From the NCBI GenBank assembly GCA_946699065.1, contig CAMPDV010000527.1:62001-126000 (forward strand): DNA of 64,000 nt, in the 5' to 3' direction. The notes under the pieces were generated by a model that was not told the origin of the DNA, ran no database searches, and saw only the letters and a program-made list of their open reading frames with translations. How positions within the stretch are numbered: position 1 is the first letter of the stretch; each line of letters starts with the position of its first letter. This DNA is from Loxodes magnus. Lineage: Eukaryota > Ciliophora > Karyorelictea > Loxodida > Loxodidae. Position numbers and translations under genes: made by a program. This document shows, in pieces, positions 45,111 through 60,227 of this stretch.

Positions 45111-48100
45111 GACCAACCTTATCAATAATCTTATCAAATCACTTTAACCATTTCTATCTTATACATTTCTATTAAATTATTAAATTATTTAAACCAAAAC
45201 CATAATTATAACCATCCCTTAAAAAATCTACTCTTACTTTATTATATCAAATTAAGCCCAAAGCTTCTCTTTTAATTTTAGAAAATAAAAATATTTTTGA
45301 TAATAATGAAAAATAAATTCTTATTTTATAAAGATTGTATAATAGTAACTAATATATATTTGTATAACTTACTTATTTATAAAATTTGCTAAACTTATTT
45401 TGTTAATTAATAAATTAAATAACTTTCTATATGATAGAAGTAACTTATACCCTTTATAGTAGAATAATAAACTTAAGATTTTATAAAAAAGTAATTAATA
45501 AACATTTTTATATGTTATTTTTAATGTATTAATCTCTATATGCTTATACTAATATTAAACGATCATAATACTATTGATTAAATACATTCATTCTAAATGT
45601 TATATCTTAGTGTTGATTTAAAAATTAATTTATTTTAAGATATTATAAAATTTCATATCTCAAATAAAGTTTATTCTTAATGGTTTAATATTAAAAACAT
45701 AGTAGAAGGATTTTATTAAATTCCCTAAGAATTTAAATTAAATGTTAGCTTTGATTAATATAATATCTTAAATTTAATATATTAATCCTTTATTATATAT
45801 TTAGTATATTTAATAAGACTTAATTTTAGTGAAATACTAATTAAAATTAGAATAAATAAAATATTTTATCTTTTTTATTTTTAGTTTATATGAATAAAGA
45901 TATTTAGTGTTATTGATTGATTTTATTCTCTTTTTCATTAACTTTGTTGACTGAAAGTTAAATAAAAGATTAAATATTTTTGTTATCTATTAAAAAATAT
46001 TTTCCAGTTCTCTTGATGATTTACTTTTGAGCTGTTTATTTCTCCTTAGTTATTGAAGTAAAGCTTTTATTAATTAATGGTTTTTTAAAATGAATGACTT
46101 TTAAGTTTTTTATTTTTCAGTTTAGATATTAATTTAACAAAATACTTTTAATCTCTTTTGAATAAATAATTCAATGAATTACAATAATAGCAAGAATTGT
46201 TTTATTTTTTACTTATAAATTGAATATCTTCTATTATCATTCAATCTTTAACTCTTTCTTTAATTAAGTAGAAAAATGATTTTAACTGCCTAATCCTCTT
46301 GTTTATTGAAATATTTGATTTTAGTGATAAGCTTAATTTGAGGTGAGTTTTGTGGGTTGATGGTTAAGAATTGATCTGTTTGTTGAGATAAATGTTGATG
46401 GTATTTGTGGATTTGTTAATTGACTATAATGTTGATATATTGCATAGTTATATTAAATATATTGATAGTTATAATATGTTGAATTATAAGTTAAGTATTT
46501 GAATAAAAAGATTACAATATAAGTGTATTTATTTTGTAATAATTTAAAGTTTGATTTGATTTATACTTTATGTTGTATATCTAATTAAAGTAAAGAAAAT
46601 TGTAGATTAAACATAAATTTAAAATTATAAATATCTAAATTTATTATTCTTTTATTTAGATATTTAATTATAGACAAATATTTATCGTTATAAATTTAAA
46701 AAATTAGAATTTTATCTCTAATTTTATTTTAATTTAAATTAAGAAAAAAGTAGATTGGAATTATATAAAGTTTAATAAAATCTGATTTAAAATGATAGAA
46801 TTATTTTAAATGTTTACCTTAATAATAAACTATAATATAGATTTTTTAAAAGTAATCAAAATATTATCAATCTCTTAAGAAACTAAATTTATAATTTGTT
46901 CATGTTTATTTTTATTTTTTACATTGAGGAAGTAGAAATAAATTAAATTTAATATCTTAAAATAAATCTTTTTACAGTAGAGTTATTTTAGTATCTCTCT
47001 AAAATAGATAGTAAATAATATATTTTATAGATACAAATTGTTAAATAAAATTTCATCTATATAAAAATAATATTTACTATCTATTATAGAGATATAAAAT
47101 AATTAAGTCTTAAGTATAATTTGAGATAGCCTTTCTATAGTAAAATATGTATATAAAATATATTATTTTTATGGCTTTTAATATTTAAAAATATAGATAG
47201 TTTTTAAATAAATTTATCTTATTTTCATTTATTTTTATCTATAGAAAACTAATAAAAAATTAATAATAAAAATTGTATAATCTGAGTTAAATAAAATACT
47301 TAGCTAAATTAATAATTTAATAACTAATTCCTACCTTTAAGTGTGATAAAACTAATTAATTATTAACATTTTGAAGCATAATTACTATGATAAGTTATTT
47401 TAATCTTTATATTTAATAAAATTTACATTTTATATATATTTTAATTTTAACATTTAAGAGTAGATATTAATTGCAATCTGCTATAACTTATATTTATCAC
47501 ATTTCAAGATTGCTTAAATAGACAAATATATCAACATTTTTAAACTAAACTAATCTATTATACTAAGAGCAGCTAGCTTTAATACAAACTATTAAATTAA
47601 CATTTTAAAAATTAAACTAACCTAAAATATTTAATGAAGGTATGAAGCATACCTATAAAAGTAAAACATGTAATTCAAATTAATTTAAAAGAGAAATTAT
47701 CAAATAATAATAAAATAATTTGATAAAAGTTAAAAGCTGAAGTAAAGAATTATTATACTATTTTACAATATTATATTTTAACTTTTACAAAATACAGATT
47801 TATTATGAACAAAATTACCTTGCAACAGTAAAAACTCTTATGCAAAATTACAAATATACAAATATAACCAATAAATAAACACATTAAACATAAAGAGAGA
47901 AAATTCTATTTACAAAATATTTAAAACTATCTAAAAATATTAAAAAGTACAATAATCCATAAAATAAACATAAAATTCATAAAAAATTTAAATTAATTTC
48001 ATTCTAATTATTAAAAATATCTTAAATAATTAGAAATATCATTAAACCCTAATTAAATTTAAAAAATTTCATAAAATAACTTTAATTTTATTTTTTAAAA

Positions 48101-50005
48101 AGATTAAAAAAATTGATATATTATTTGAAAATCTAAATAAAAATATATTTATTAAAAAACAGATAACTGCTAAGCTTGCTTTAATTACATTAAATGAATA
48201 ACAATCATTAATAAATATTTAATTTTTTTAAGTTTTTAGTGATTAATTAATAAGATAATTAATGTTTAAGAAATTTCTCTTTATTTATACTTAGTTTAAT
48301 AAAGCAAATAATAAATAAAATTAGAAATTTATAAGATTTTTTAATTAATCTTTTATAACTTAAATTAGTCTGATTATATAACATAATATTTTTCTTGTTT
48401 CTTTTGAATTACTAAAATATCTTTTATATATGTTTACTTTTTCTTGAATTGCTTTTTTAAATATTTCATTTTATTTAGCTACGAATTATTTATAATATGT
48501 AAATTTATGTATAATAGTTTTTTAGTGTTTTTTCTTTTGAAAGAATTTTGTAGCTAATTAAGATTAAACTTATTTAATAGATATTTAAAACTAAAATAAT
48601 TTAAAATTTATGTTTACAATATACACTTTATTAGATTAATTATATAAAATCATATTTAATGCTATACTTATATCTTCATTAGAATAAATAGAATTTAATA
48701 AAAAATAATTAATAATTAAAATTAAAAAATACAGTTATAAGTTAAGAAGTTTTAGAAGCAAAGAAAATGAGAATAAAAATTAAAGCAAGAAATTAATTAT
48801 TAATTAATTATTATTTTCTAAGCTAAAAATAACTTAATAAAAATAAATAATCATATTTTTAACTATTAACTTAATTATTATAACTCTATTTATTTTCATA
48901 TTATCTGATATTTTATTATACAATTATAATTACTATGCATAAAATTTAAAAAGTTAATTATATAAAAAAATAAGTAACTAAAATGAAAAGCAATTAAGTT
49001 GTTATAATAAATAAAGATTCTTTGTAAATAAATAAAGAAACATTTACTTTAATAAAGAGTATTTAGTGAATTTCATTACATAGCATTCATCAATTCATTT
49101 TTAGTATAATATTAAATTAAAAGAAAATTATAACTTGGCTAAGAAGACTATTTATTTTATAAACATTTTCAAAATGTTTTTTAAGAAAGTTGAGATAAAA
49201 TTTTATATTTTCTTTTTCTAAGCCTTTAAAATATTTTTAATTCTAATATAAAATTATAAAAAGTAATCAAAAATTGATATTTAAATTTAATTATTTTTGG
49301 TTTTAACAGATATTTTTAAATACTTTATTAATTGATAAATAGCTATTTCGAAAGATAAAGTTTAATTAAAATATTTTTACTAATTATTGAATCATATTTT
49401 AGTTTTATTTTACAAAAATAGTATTAAATAAAAATTAAATACCCAGCTTTTTATTAAGATAGAAAAACTATAAGAAAATATTTATTAAATGTTATTCAAT
49501 TAACCTTTTATTTCTTTTTTGTTTATGATTTTAATTGTAAACATTCATTTTTAATAATTGCTTAAGTTTTATCTATGGATTTTTATATAAAACATAAGAA
49601 ATAATATCAATTAAAATAAAGTAAGATATTAAAATCATACTACTGTTGAAAAAATTTGCTTAAAAAGATTTAGAAAGTAAAAAAGTAAATTAAATAGTCC
49701 ATCATTTAGATTTAAATGTAAATAACTTTATCTACTCTAAATATAATATTATTATAAAAATTGTATTCCTGAATGTTTTATAATAATTATTTAACATTAA
49801 TTTAAATATTAAAATTAACTTAGATTGTAAAATATATGTTAATTACTTAAGTTATGGTAAGTAAAATTTAATCTACTTATAGTAAATTATTGTTGCTTTT
49901 TAAATTTAAGTTATTTTATTAAAAATAAAAGCTTATTAAGCTTTTTATAATAATTAAGTTAGGAATTATTCTTTAATTATTTATTTTTAATATTTTATTA
50001 AGATT
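45111..50005 (+). other. Unit 2 AT-rich spacer
   Basis: Near-identical to the unit 1 spacer, with the palindrome at about 46992-47095 and the T/G-rich to A/C-rich switch around it. No coding island. Confidence 0.6.
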
Positions 50006-51020
50006 AAGAGGCAAATCAATACCAAACAAAGGAAAAACCGTAGACGGATTATTGTTCGACTGGTTAAGAAGAGAATTTTATATTTGAATAATACTGCACA
50101 GCAATAAAAGTAGAATTAAAAATTGAAGACAAAGAAATATTTATAGATGATGGTAATAACAATTAAAAAGGAAAGAAAAACATTAATCGTGCAATATGAG
50201 AATATAGAGTATATGTAGAAGATAGAAAGGATGGAGTAAATGATAACAACATTACAATATAGAAAAACATTATTTGATGAATATGTAGTAGGACCACCTA
50301 ACTACCTGAGATATAATAAAAATAGAAAAGAAGAAATATGTCACCTATTTAGAATAAGAACGAGATGTAATGGGAGTTAGGATTACTTAAAAGAAAGACA
50401 CCTAATTATGACAAGTCAGTGCCTTTTCTGTAACAATGCAAGAGAAAACGAAAGGCATATCATAGAAAACTGTTCAGAATACAAAGAAGGAAGATAATAA
50501 TGTATCTGAAATCTTAGAGCATCAGGAGTGAGAGATAAGGAATGGAACTATTTGATATAATATGAGGAACGGCAAATTCGAGAAATTCATTAGAATCTAA
50601 GAAAATTAAAAAGAGCTAAAGCTGACTTGATAATAAAAGATTATATCAAAAATATATTAGAAAAAAGGAAAAGAGGATATATAAAAAAGAAAATTGAATG
50701 CAAAAGAGAAATAAGAAAAGACTATAGAGCAGGAAAAGGATAATTTTTATGAGTGTATAGAAGCTTGATCAAGAAGAAAAGAATTAGAAATGAAAATTAG
50801 TAAGATATGTAAGAAAAAATAAATAAAGCTTGTAATAAAGATCTAAAAATGCGTAGATAGATAGAAGACAGAAGAAAAAGAGTTAACATTGAGGAAAGTG
50901 AGGAAGATATGTAACTAATAAGAGAAGAATTTCTATTACCTGAAGGCTTACTTGAAGAAACGGACATATATTGAGATATGTAAAGAGCTGCGCACCAACG
51001 AGGTGCTACGCGCTCTATAA
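50006..51020 (+). mobile_element. 5'-truncated LINE, ORF2 C-terminus (unit 2)
   Basis: Copy of 38936-39950 at an offset of 11070 with very few substitutions (for example AGAA to AAAA near 50684). The zinc motif lies at 50420-50473 and the 3' hairpin at about 50985-51018. The identical minus-strand ORF at 50797-51024 is its shadow. Confidence 0.8.
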
Positions 51021-51594
51021 TCAAATTTATTTATTTATTTATTATTTAATAGTTATTGTAGAAAAATAAAGATTTTTAAAAATAATTATAATAAAGTACT
51101 TATTTTTAAAGTATTACTTCTATTGATATTTAGCTTATATTATTTTATAATTAGTAAACTTATATTTTGTTCTTTACAAATTTTAATTATTCATTTTTTA
51201 GTGATTCAAAGCTATTTTTATCAATTTTAAAATAGAAAGTCTCTTCATTTTTTATAATAAAGTAACTTATTAGGCTTCTATAGAGTAAGAGATAAATATT
51301 ATTAAATACTAAAACTTAAATATTTCTACACTTTATTTTCAATTTAAATAAACATTTAAAAAAGAGATTTTCCTATTAAGTTTAATCTATTTAAGATAGT
51401 TTTAAATATTCTTTCCTATTATAAGGATTCTTCCTTTTATTACAATTATTACAATTATATCTTTTATTTTCAATCTATATTATCTCAAACTATCATATTT
51501 ATTTTCACTATTATATTCAAACTTTTCTTCTCTCAGACCAAATATCAAAACGTTCAAATCAATTTAGGTAGAAGGTTTTAATATAACCAATAGT
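51021..51594. other. AT-rich linker (unit 2)
   Basis: Equivalent to 39951-40525; no gene. Confidence 0.5.
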
Positions 51595-51940
51595 ATGAAA
51601 GAACCTATTTAAGCTTCTAATTCCTAACTTCAGTCGAAATCAACTGATAGAGCAAAAAACTTGAGAAAGTTTCATCTATTTGAAACAAGAAATTTAAATA
51701 GTGCAATATGAAAATTAGAAAATACATTTTAGGGTAATCTGATTTGAAAAGTTGAAGATATCAAAAAAGAATAATTAAAGTATGATTAGAAATGTTTAAA
51801 TAAAATAAAATAATGATTTAAAGAAATAGAAAATCTAAATAGAGACTCAAAAAAAATAAATTGAAGATAAGAAGTTTTACTTTCTTATTATATAAAGAAC
51901 AAAATTTGGATAAGCAATTAAAGCTGAATTATTATAATAA
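51595..51940 (+). CDS. Small coiled-coil ORF, unit 2
   Basis: ATG at 51595 opens an in-frame protein of about 90 or more residues: a basic/Gln N-terminus, then a coiled coil (SAIWKLENTFQGNLIWKVED, then QLKYDQKCLNKIKQWFKEIE, NLNRDSKKIN). The unit 1 copy needs a frame change. It resembles the N-terminal half of the gag-like proteins but has no knuckle. The function is probably element-derived. Confidence 0.45.
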
Positions 51941-51941
51941 A

Positions 51942-51972
51942 CTATTATTATTATTTATATTAATTTTAAATA
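51942..51972 (+). other. Empty insertion site for family 2 element
   Basis: Single copy of the roughly 30-base target that flanks the family 2 element in unit 1 on both sides. The surrounding sequence is collinear with unit 1, so this is the pre-insertion state. Confidence 0.85.
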
Positions 51973-52281
51973 GGGAGAAACAATTCTCTAACTGAGATTT
52001 ACTTCAAATGCTGTACCAAGAAATACCATGAGTGAAGAACTGAAAAAGAATCTCATAGAAGACAAGAGAAGATAAGACTGAAGAAGCATCAAGTAAAGTT
52101 AATGATGAAAGATGCCAGATATATTAATGTCTCTTCGGGGGAATTCAAATCAAGGCCCTATAGAAGACAAGATTCACAAATGATTGTTTGCGGTTTGGAA
52201 GATTTCAGCAAAGAGATATTTAAACATTAAAAATCTTTATTAAAGAGCTGCGCACCAACGAGGTGCTACGCGCTCTATAAT
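51973..52281 (+). mobile_element. Second LINE 3' end fragment (unit 2)
   Basis: Homologue of 41748-42055 (TEIYFKCCTKKYHEWRTEKE), with TGA for Trp where unit 1 has CGA. Its 3' hairpin (about 52246-52279) is identical to that of the upstream LINE fragment at 50985, not to the degenerate unit 1 version, suggesting local conversion between the two tails. Confidence 0.65.
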
Positions 52282-52427
52282 CTTATTTATTAATTTATAT
52301 AATTTAAAAGTTTATTATACTAATTTAAATCTATTTAAAATATGATTATGATTGTATAAATTATAAATATAGCCGTTATTCATAATTTAAGTATAAATAG
52401 TCTAATAAAATAAAAAATTATAATAAA

Positions 52428-54266
52428 ATGTAAAGCAGGACTGATTAATCAACTAGTAGCTAAAACTATACACCAAATAGTTCAAATTGTTAATCCTCTT
52501 CTGATCGATAATAAGAAGAATCTAATAAACACCACCAAGAAACTTAAGTAGCAGCCTAAATCCAAAACAATTTAGCATAAGATTAAAATAAAAAAAATAA
52601 TTTGATAAATTAAAAAGAATCAATAAAAGAGTATTAAGATTAAGAAATATCGCTTCCAATTAAGAGATTTCGTGAACACTTTAACTAAAAAGAAGAGTTT
52701 TCTTAAGAATAATAAAGCATTAAGTAGTTTAAAAGTAGTAAATAAACTTTATTTTCAAATTCTTATATTCTTCAAAATATTTGTTAGTTCCTTAAAAATA
52801 GAGACATAAGTAGACTACAATAGGTTAGTTAATTTCTAAATAAGTTTAAGTATTAATTTGAAAAGTTAGAAATAAAATAATATTCAAGTAATAAAGGCTA
52901 CGTTTAAAATAAAACAAACTGAACTCTCAAACAAATTTTATAATCTGATACTAAATTTCTTTAAATTAATACTTAAAATTGATAAGAAGAAAATTAAGCA
53001 GAAAAAATCTTTCAATAAATAAAGAAATGCTTAGAACTAAAATTAAATTTATATCAAAAAGGATATAAACTAGTATAAGAAATTCATTTAATTGGACTAA
53101 ATAATTTAGATAAAACCTTTCAAGAATATATTTCAAAATGCTCAAATCTAAAAAAACTTGTTTTAAGGTTTAACTTATTATTGGAAGAAAATTTAAATTT
53201 TTTGTAAAATTTGACTCGTTTATAATCCTTAGAAATCTTAGACATAAATTAGAAATAGATAACAGGAAAGTTTTTACTAGACTACTGTTAAGGATTAAAT
53301 TTAAAGGAACTAAAAATATTTATTAAAGGAATTAATAAAGAAATGTTATTATAATATTTGTAATAAAAAGGAAATTTGTTAGAAGAAATAAATATTAACT
53401 ATAATAGAGATATGGACAAGTATATTTATCTTTGTCCTAATTTAAACAAAATTGACTTTTATGTAATAAAAAGTTCTTAAGATTAATTCATATTGAAGTT
53501 AAAAAACTTTAACCTTAGTAGTTTAAAAATTTATCGAAACTTATAAATATAAACAATGTAAGAATTATTTTCTAAGTAGCATAATAATTTATAGCAAATT
53601 GAGATTTATTTTTGCAATAATTTTAATGATAATCAACTGATATCTTTAATGTAAAACTGTTCTAGTTTAGAATCTATTATATTAGATTCATTATATGAAC
53701 TTACTAATATATCTTTGAAGAAAATAGGAGATTTTGGATAGAATTATAAAGAAATATCTTTTATTTCTGTTAGCCAACTTTCTAATAAAACTCTATGTTA
53801 TATTTTTGAGAATTGTAGAAAACTAACAAAGTTATCTCTTAATTAAATGAAAAAACTAAAAAATAAGACTTTATAATCTTTGAGTTAAAACTGTAAGGAG
53901 TTAGAAAGTTTAAAATTGATAGATTGCATAATGTTAGATGAGAATTGAATAGATGAAATAGTTAAAATAAGCAAATTAAAATAATTATAGTTTTAAGAAA
54001 CTTAACTAAATAATAAAGATATAGTAAAAATAGTAACTAACTGTAAACATTTAAAAATATTAAATCTTATGCATTTAAAGGATGTTACATAAGAAGGCTT
54101 TCCAATTTATGATTTAGAGGGATAAGAATATCCTTTTTATAGAAATCTTAAATATCTATATATTATTGGAACGTCAATAAGAGAACAGTGGGTTAGAAAA
54201 CTTAAATAGAAGTTCGTAAGGATGACAGTAATCCATAATGTCGAGAAAGGTAGCAAACAAACTTGA
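52428..54266 (+). CDS. F-box/leucine-rich-repeat protein, copy 3
   Basis: 613 codons, ATG 52428 to TGA 54264, in frame throughout. Very close to copy 2. The F-box reads YILQNICQFLKNRDISRLQQ, where ISR agrees with copy 1 rather than with copy 2, so copy 1-like and copy 2-like variants are mixed. A Gln codon written CAG-TAA in copy 2 is CAA-TAG here, a synonymous exchange under the inferred code. Same SCF-adaptor inference as copy 2. Confidence 0.85.
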
Positions 54267-54985
54267 AAGAAAGTAAATAACAATTTAATTTTCTATTTTA
54301 ATAAATAATTTATGCTAATCAAATAAAATTACATAAAATAGCTTATTAAGATACTTTTTATATTGCATTATAAAATATAATCTTTACATAACTTTGTTCG
54401 TAATAAGTAGAATAAATAGAAATAAATAATGTTTCAGTTGTTATATATAAATAAATAACTATTTAAATATGAATTGTAAAGCATAATAATAAATAAACTA
54501 TTTAGCTTATGATATTAAAGCATTATTTTATATAATTATTTAGTTTATAATATTTAAATTATAGTACTTAAACTTTAAAATGATAAAAAGGAAAGCAGAT
54601 AGAGTATATAATAAAGAAGTTTAGTAGATAATTTATGAGAAATGAATAGTTTGAAAATAATAAATGACAAGTTTAGATGTAATAAATAATTAAAAAAAAT
54701 GTTATAAGTATGCTAAAATATTAAGTTTAAATGAAATATCTCTTATTATAATACGAAACTAAGTTATTTTAATTTGATCTAAAATTCTTATGTTGTTATC
54801 ATATAAGTTATAATTTAATAAGAAATTAATATCTTAAATAAATTAAAGTTTCACTTTTTACAAAAAATAAAGAACTTCATTGATACTATGATCGGTAACA
54901 TATAATTAGTTTAAATTAGCTACTATCTAATTTTAATTCTAATAGATTTATTAAATACGCTAATAATCATTAAATTTTAAGAACT
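54267..54985. other. 3' flank of LRR copy 3
   Basis: AT-rich, equivalent to 44043-44761. Confidence 0.5.
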
Positions 54986-55332
54986 ATTAAAAATAATATT
55001 CATAATTAAAAAGATGATGGGAGCTGAGATTGACCTTCTGAATCATACTTTCTGGTTTTATGGCTAGGAACAAGTTCCTTCCTGTCGCTGAGAAAGTCCC
55101 TGATCAAAGTCAACCTTTGCAAGGGAACGCCTTCCTCTTGATTATCCACTCCTGGTAGGGGCTGGCTTGAAGCCTGGCTGCCCATAGCGATGGAGCTCCC
55201 TGGCAGCTGCTTTTCGAAAGCAACAGGATATCCCCGTTATCCCATGAAGGGAGTGTTGGGGTCATTAAACTGCAAGAAGTTGCAATCCAAAACTCTTTAA
55301 GTTGGAATTAATTAATTAATTAAAAATAATAT
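54986..55332 (+). mobile_element. SINE-like structured element (unit 3)
   Basis: A 319-bp copy at the same site and with the same TSD (54986-54999, 55319-55332) as in unit 2, inherited by unit duplication. It differs by small indels, including one T lost near 55078. Confidence 0.75.
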
Positions 55333-58300
55333 AGACCAACCTTATCAATAATCTTATCAAATCACTTTAACCATTTCTATCTTATACATTTCTATTAAAT
55401 TATTAAATTATTTAAACCAAAACCATAATTATAACCATCCCTTAAAAAATCTACTCTTACTTTATTATATCAAATTAAGCCCAAAGCTTCTCTTTTAATT
55501 TTAGAAAATAAAAATATTTTTGATAATAATGAAAAATAAATTCTTATTTTATAAAGATTGTATAATAGTAACTAATATATATTTGTATAACTTACTTATT
55601 TATAAAATTTGCTAAACTTATTTTGTTAATTAATAAATTAAATAACTTTCTATATGATAGAAGTAACTTATACCCTTTATAGTAGAATAATAAACTTAAG
55701 ATTTTATAAAAAAGTAATTAATAAACATTTTTATATGTTATTTTTAATGTATTAATCTCTATATGCTTATACTAATATTAAACGATCATAATACTATTGA
55801 TTAAATACATTCATTCTAAATGTTATATCTTAGTGTTGATTTAAAAATTAATTTATTTTAAGATATTATAAAATTTCATATCTCAAATAAAGTTTATTCT
55901 TAATGGTTTAATATTAAAAAGATAGTAGAAGGATTTTATTAAATTCCCTAAGAATTTAAATTAAATGTTAGCTTTGATTAATATAATATCTTAAATTTAA
56001 TATATTAATCCTTTATTATATATTTAGTATATTTAATAAGACTTAATTTTAGTGAAATACTAATTAAAATTAGAATAAATAAAATATTTTATCTTTTTTA
56101 TTTTTAGTTTATATGAATAAAGATATTTAGTGTTATTGATTGATTTTATTCTCTTTTTCATTAACTTTGTTGACTGAAAGTTAAATAAAAGATTAAATAT
56201 TTTTGTTATCTATTAAAAAATATTTTCCAGTTCTCTTGATGATTTACTTTTGAGCTGTTTATTTCTCCTTAGTTATTGAAGTAAAGCTTTTATTAATTAA
56301 TGGTTTTTTAAAATGAATGACTTCTAAGTTTTTTATTTTTCAGTTTAGATATTAATTTAACAAAATACTTTTAATCTCTTTTGAATAAATAATTCAATGA
56401 ATTACAATAATAGCAAGAATTGTTTTATTTTTTACTTATAAATTGAATATCTTCTATTATCATTCAATCTTTAACTCTTTCTTTAATTAAGTAGAAAAAT
56501 GATTTTAACTGCCTAATCCTCTTGTTTATTGAAATATTTGATTTTAGTGATAAGCTTAATTTGAGGTGAGTTTTGTGGGTTGATGGTTAAGAATTGATCT
56601 GTTTGTTGAGATAAATGTTGATGGTATTTGTGGATTTGTTAATTGACTATAATGTTGATATATTGCATAGTTATATTAAATATATTGATAGTTATAATAT
56701 GTTGAATTATAAGTTAAGTATTTGAATAAAAAGATTACAATATAAGTGTATTTATTTTGTAATAATTTAAAGTTTGATTTGATTTATACTTTATGTTGTA
56801 TATCTAATTAAAGTAAAGAAAATTGTAGATTAAACATAAATTTAAAATTATAAATATCTAAATTTATTATTCTTTTATTTAGATATTTAATTATAGACAA
56901 ATATTTATCGTTATAAATTTAAAAAATTAGAATTTTATCTCTAATTTTATTTTAATTTAAATTAAGAAAAAAGTAGATTGGAATTATATAAAGTTTAATA
57001 AAATCTGATTTAAAATGATAGAATTATTTTAAATGTTTACCTTAATAATAAACTATAATATAGATTTTTTAAAAGTAATCAAAATATTATCAATCTCTTA
57101 AGAAACTAAATTTATAATTTGTTCATGTTTATTTTTATTTTTTACATTGAGGAAGTAGAAATAAATTAAATTTAATATCTTAAAATAAATCTTTTTACAG
57201 TAGAGTTATTTTAGTATCTCTCTAAAATAGATAGTAAATAATATATTTTATAGATACAAATTGTTAAATAAAATTTCATCTATATAAAAATAATATTTAC
57301 TATCTATTATAGAGATATAAAATAATTAAGTCTTAAGTATAATTTGAGATAGCCTTTCTATAGTAAAATATGTATATAAAATATATTATTTTTATGGCTT
57401 TTAATATTTAAAAATATAGATAGTTTTTAAATAAATTTATCTTATTTTCATTTATTTTTATCTATAGAAAACTAATAAAAAATTAATAATAAAAATTGTA
57501 TAATCTGAGTTAAATAAAATACTTAGCTAAATTAATAATTTAATAACTAATTCCTACCTTTAAGTGTGATAAAACTAATTAATTATTAACATTTTGAAGC
57601 ATAATTACTATGATAAGTTATTTTAATCTTTATATTTAATAAAATTTACATTTTATATATATTTTAATTTTAACATTTAAGAGTAGATATTAATTGCAAT
57701 CTGCTATAACTTATATTTATCACATTTCAAGATTGCTTAAATAGACAAATATATCAACATTTTTAAACTAAACTAATCTATTATACTAAGAGCAGCTAGC
57801 TTTAATACAAACTATTAAATTAACATTTTAAAAATTAAACTAACCTAAAATATTTAATGAAGGTATGAAGCATACCTATAAAAGTAAAACATGTAATTCA
57901 AATTAATTTAAAAGAGAAATTATCAAATAATAATAAAATAATTTGATAAAAGTTAAAAGCTGAAGTAAAGAATTATTATACTATTTTACAATATTATATT
58001 TTAACTTTTACAAAATACAGATTTATTATGAACAAAATTACCTTGCAACAGTAAAAACTCTTATGCAAAATTACAAATATACAAATATAACCAATAAATA
58101 AACACATTAAACATAAAGAGAGAAAATTCTATTTACAAAATATTTAAAACTATCTAAAAATATTAAAAAGTACAATAATCCATAAAATAAACATAAAATT
58201 CATAAAAAATTTAAATTAATTTCATTCTAATTATTAAAAATATCTTAAATAATTAGAAATATCATTAAACCCTAATTAAATTTAAAAAATTTCATAAAAT

Positions 58301-60227
58301 AACTTTAATTTTATTTTTAAAAAAGATTAAAAAAATTGATATATTATTTGAAAATCTAAATAAAAATATATTTATTAAAAAACAGATAACTGCTAAGCTT
58401 GCTTTAATTACATTAAATGAATAACAATCATTAATAAATATTTAATTTTTTTAAGTTTTTAGTGATTAATTAATAAGATAATTAATGTTTAAGAAATTTC
58501 TCTTTATTTATACTTAGTTTAATAAAGCAAATAATAAATAAAATTAGAAATTTATAAGATTTTTTAATTAATCTTTTATAACTTAAATTAGTCTGATTAT
58601 ATAACATAATATTTTTCTTGTTTCTTTTGAATTACTAAAATATCTTTTATATATGTTTACTTTTTCTTGAATTGCTTTTTTAAATATTTCATTTTATTTA
58701 GCTACGAATTATTTATAATATGTAAATTTATGTATAATAGTTTTTTAGTGTTTTTTCTTTTGAAAGAATTTTGTAGCTAATTAAGATTAAACTTATTTAA
58801 TAGATATTTAAAACTAAAATAATTTAAAATTTATGTTTACAATATACACTTTATTAGATTAATTATATAAAATCATATTTAATGCTATACTTATATCTTC
58901 ATTAGAATAAATAGAATTTAATAAAAAATAATTAATAATTAAAATTAAAAAATACAGTTATAAGTTAAGAAGTTTTAGAAGCAAAGAAAATGAGAATAAA
59001 AATTAAAGCAAGAAATTAATTATTAATTAATTATTATTTTCTAAGCTAAAAATAACTTAATAAAAATAAATAATCATATTTTTAACTACTAACTTAGTTA
59101 TTTAACTCTATTTATTTTCATATTATCTGATATTTTATTATACAATTATAATTACTATGTATATAATTTAAAAAGTTAATTATATAAAAAATAAGTAACT
59201 AAAATTGAAAAGCAATTAAGTTGTTATAATAAATAAAGATTCTTTGTAAATAAATAAAGAAACATTTACTTTAATAAAGAGTATTTAGTGAATTTCATTA
59301 CATAGCATTCATCAATTCATTTTTAGTATAATATTAAATTAAAAGAAAATTATAACTTGGCTAAGAAGACTATTTATTTTATAAACATTTTCAAAATGTT
59401 TTTTAAGAAAGTTGAGATAAAATTTTATATTTTCTTTTTCTAAGCCTTTAAAATATTTTTAATTCTAATATAAAATTATAAAAAGTAATCAAAAATTGAT
59501 ATTTAAATTTAATTATTTTTGGTTTTAACAGATATTTTTAAATACTTTATTAATTGATAAATAGCTATTTCGAAAGATAAAGTTTAATTAAAATATTTTT
59601 ACTAATTATTGAATCATATTTTAGTTTTATTTTACAAAAATAGTATTAAATAAAAATTAAATACCCAGCTTTTTATTAAGATAGAAAAACTATAAGAAAA
59701 TATTTATTAAATGTTATTCAATTAACCTTTTATTTCTTTTTTGTTTATGATTTTAATTGTAAACATTCATTTTTAATAATTGCTTAAGTTTTATCTATGG
59801 ATTTTTATATAAAACATAAGAAATAATATCAATTAAAATAAAGTAAGATATTAAAATCATACTACTGTTGAAAAAATTTGCTTAAAAAGATTTAGAAAGT
59901 AAAAAAGTAAATTAAATAGTCCATCATTTAGATTTAAATGTAAATAACTTTATCTACTCTAAATATAATATTATTATAAAAATTGTATTCCTGAATGTTT
60001 TATAATAATTATTTAACATTAATTTAAATATTAAAATTAACTTAGATTGTAAAATATATGTTAATTACTTAAGTTATGGTAAGTAAAATTTAATCTACTT
60101 ATAGTAAATTATTGTTGCTTTTTAAATTTAAGTTATTTTATTAAAAATAAAAGCTTATTAAGCTTTTTATAATAATTAAGTTAGGAATTATTCTTTAATT
60201 ATTTATTTTTAATATTTTATTAAGATT
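55333..60227 (+). other. Unit 3 AT-rich spacer
   Basis: Near-identical to the spacers of units 1 and 2 (for example one change near 55921). The palindrome lies at about 57215-57318. No coding island. Confidence 0.6.

Larger units (their letters stand above)
42134..52357 (+). repeat. Tandem array unit 2 (10.2 kb)
   Basis: Same order as unit 1, with the SINE-like insertion added at 44776-45096 and no family 2 element between the coiled-coil ORF and the second LINE end. ATG-to-ATG distance to unit 3 is 10224 bases. Confidence 0.9.
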
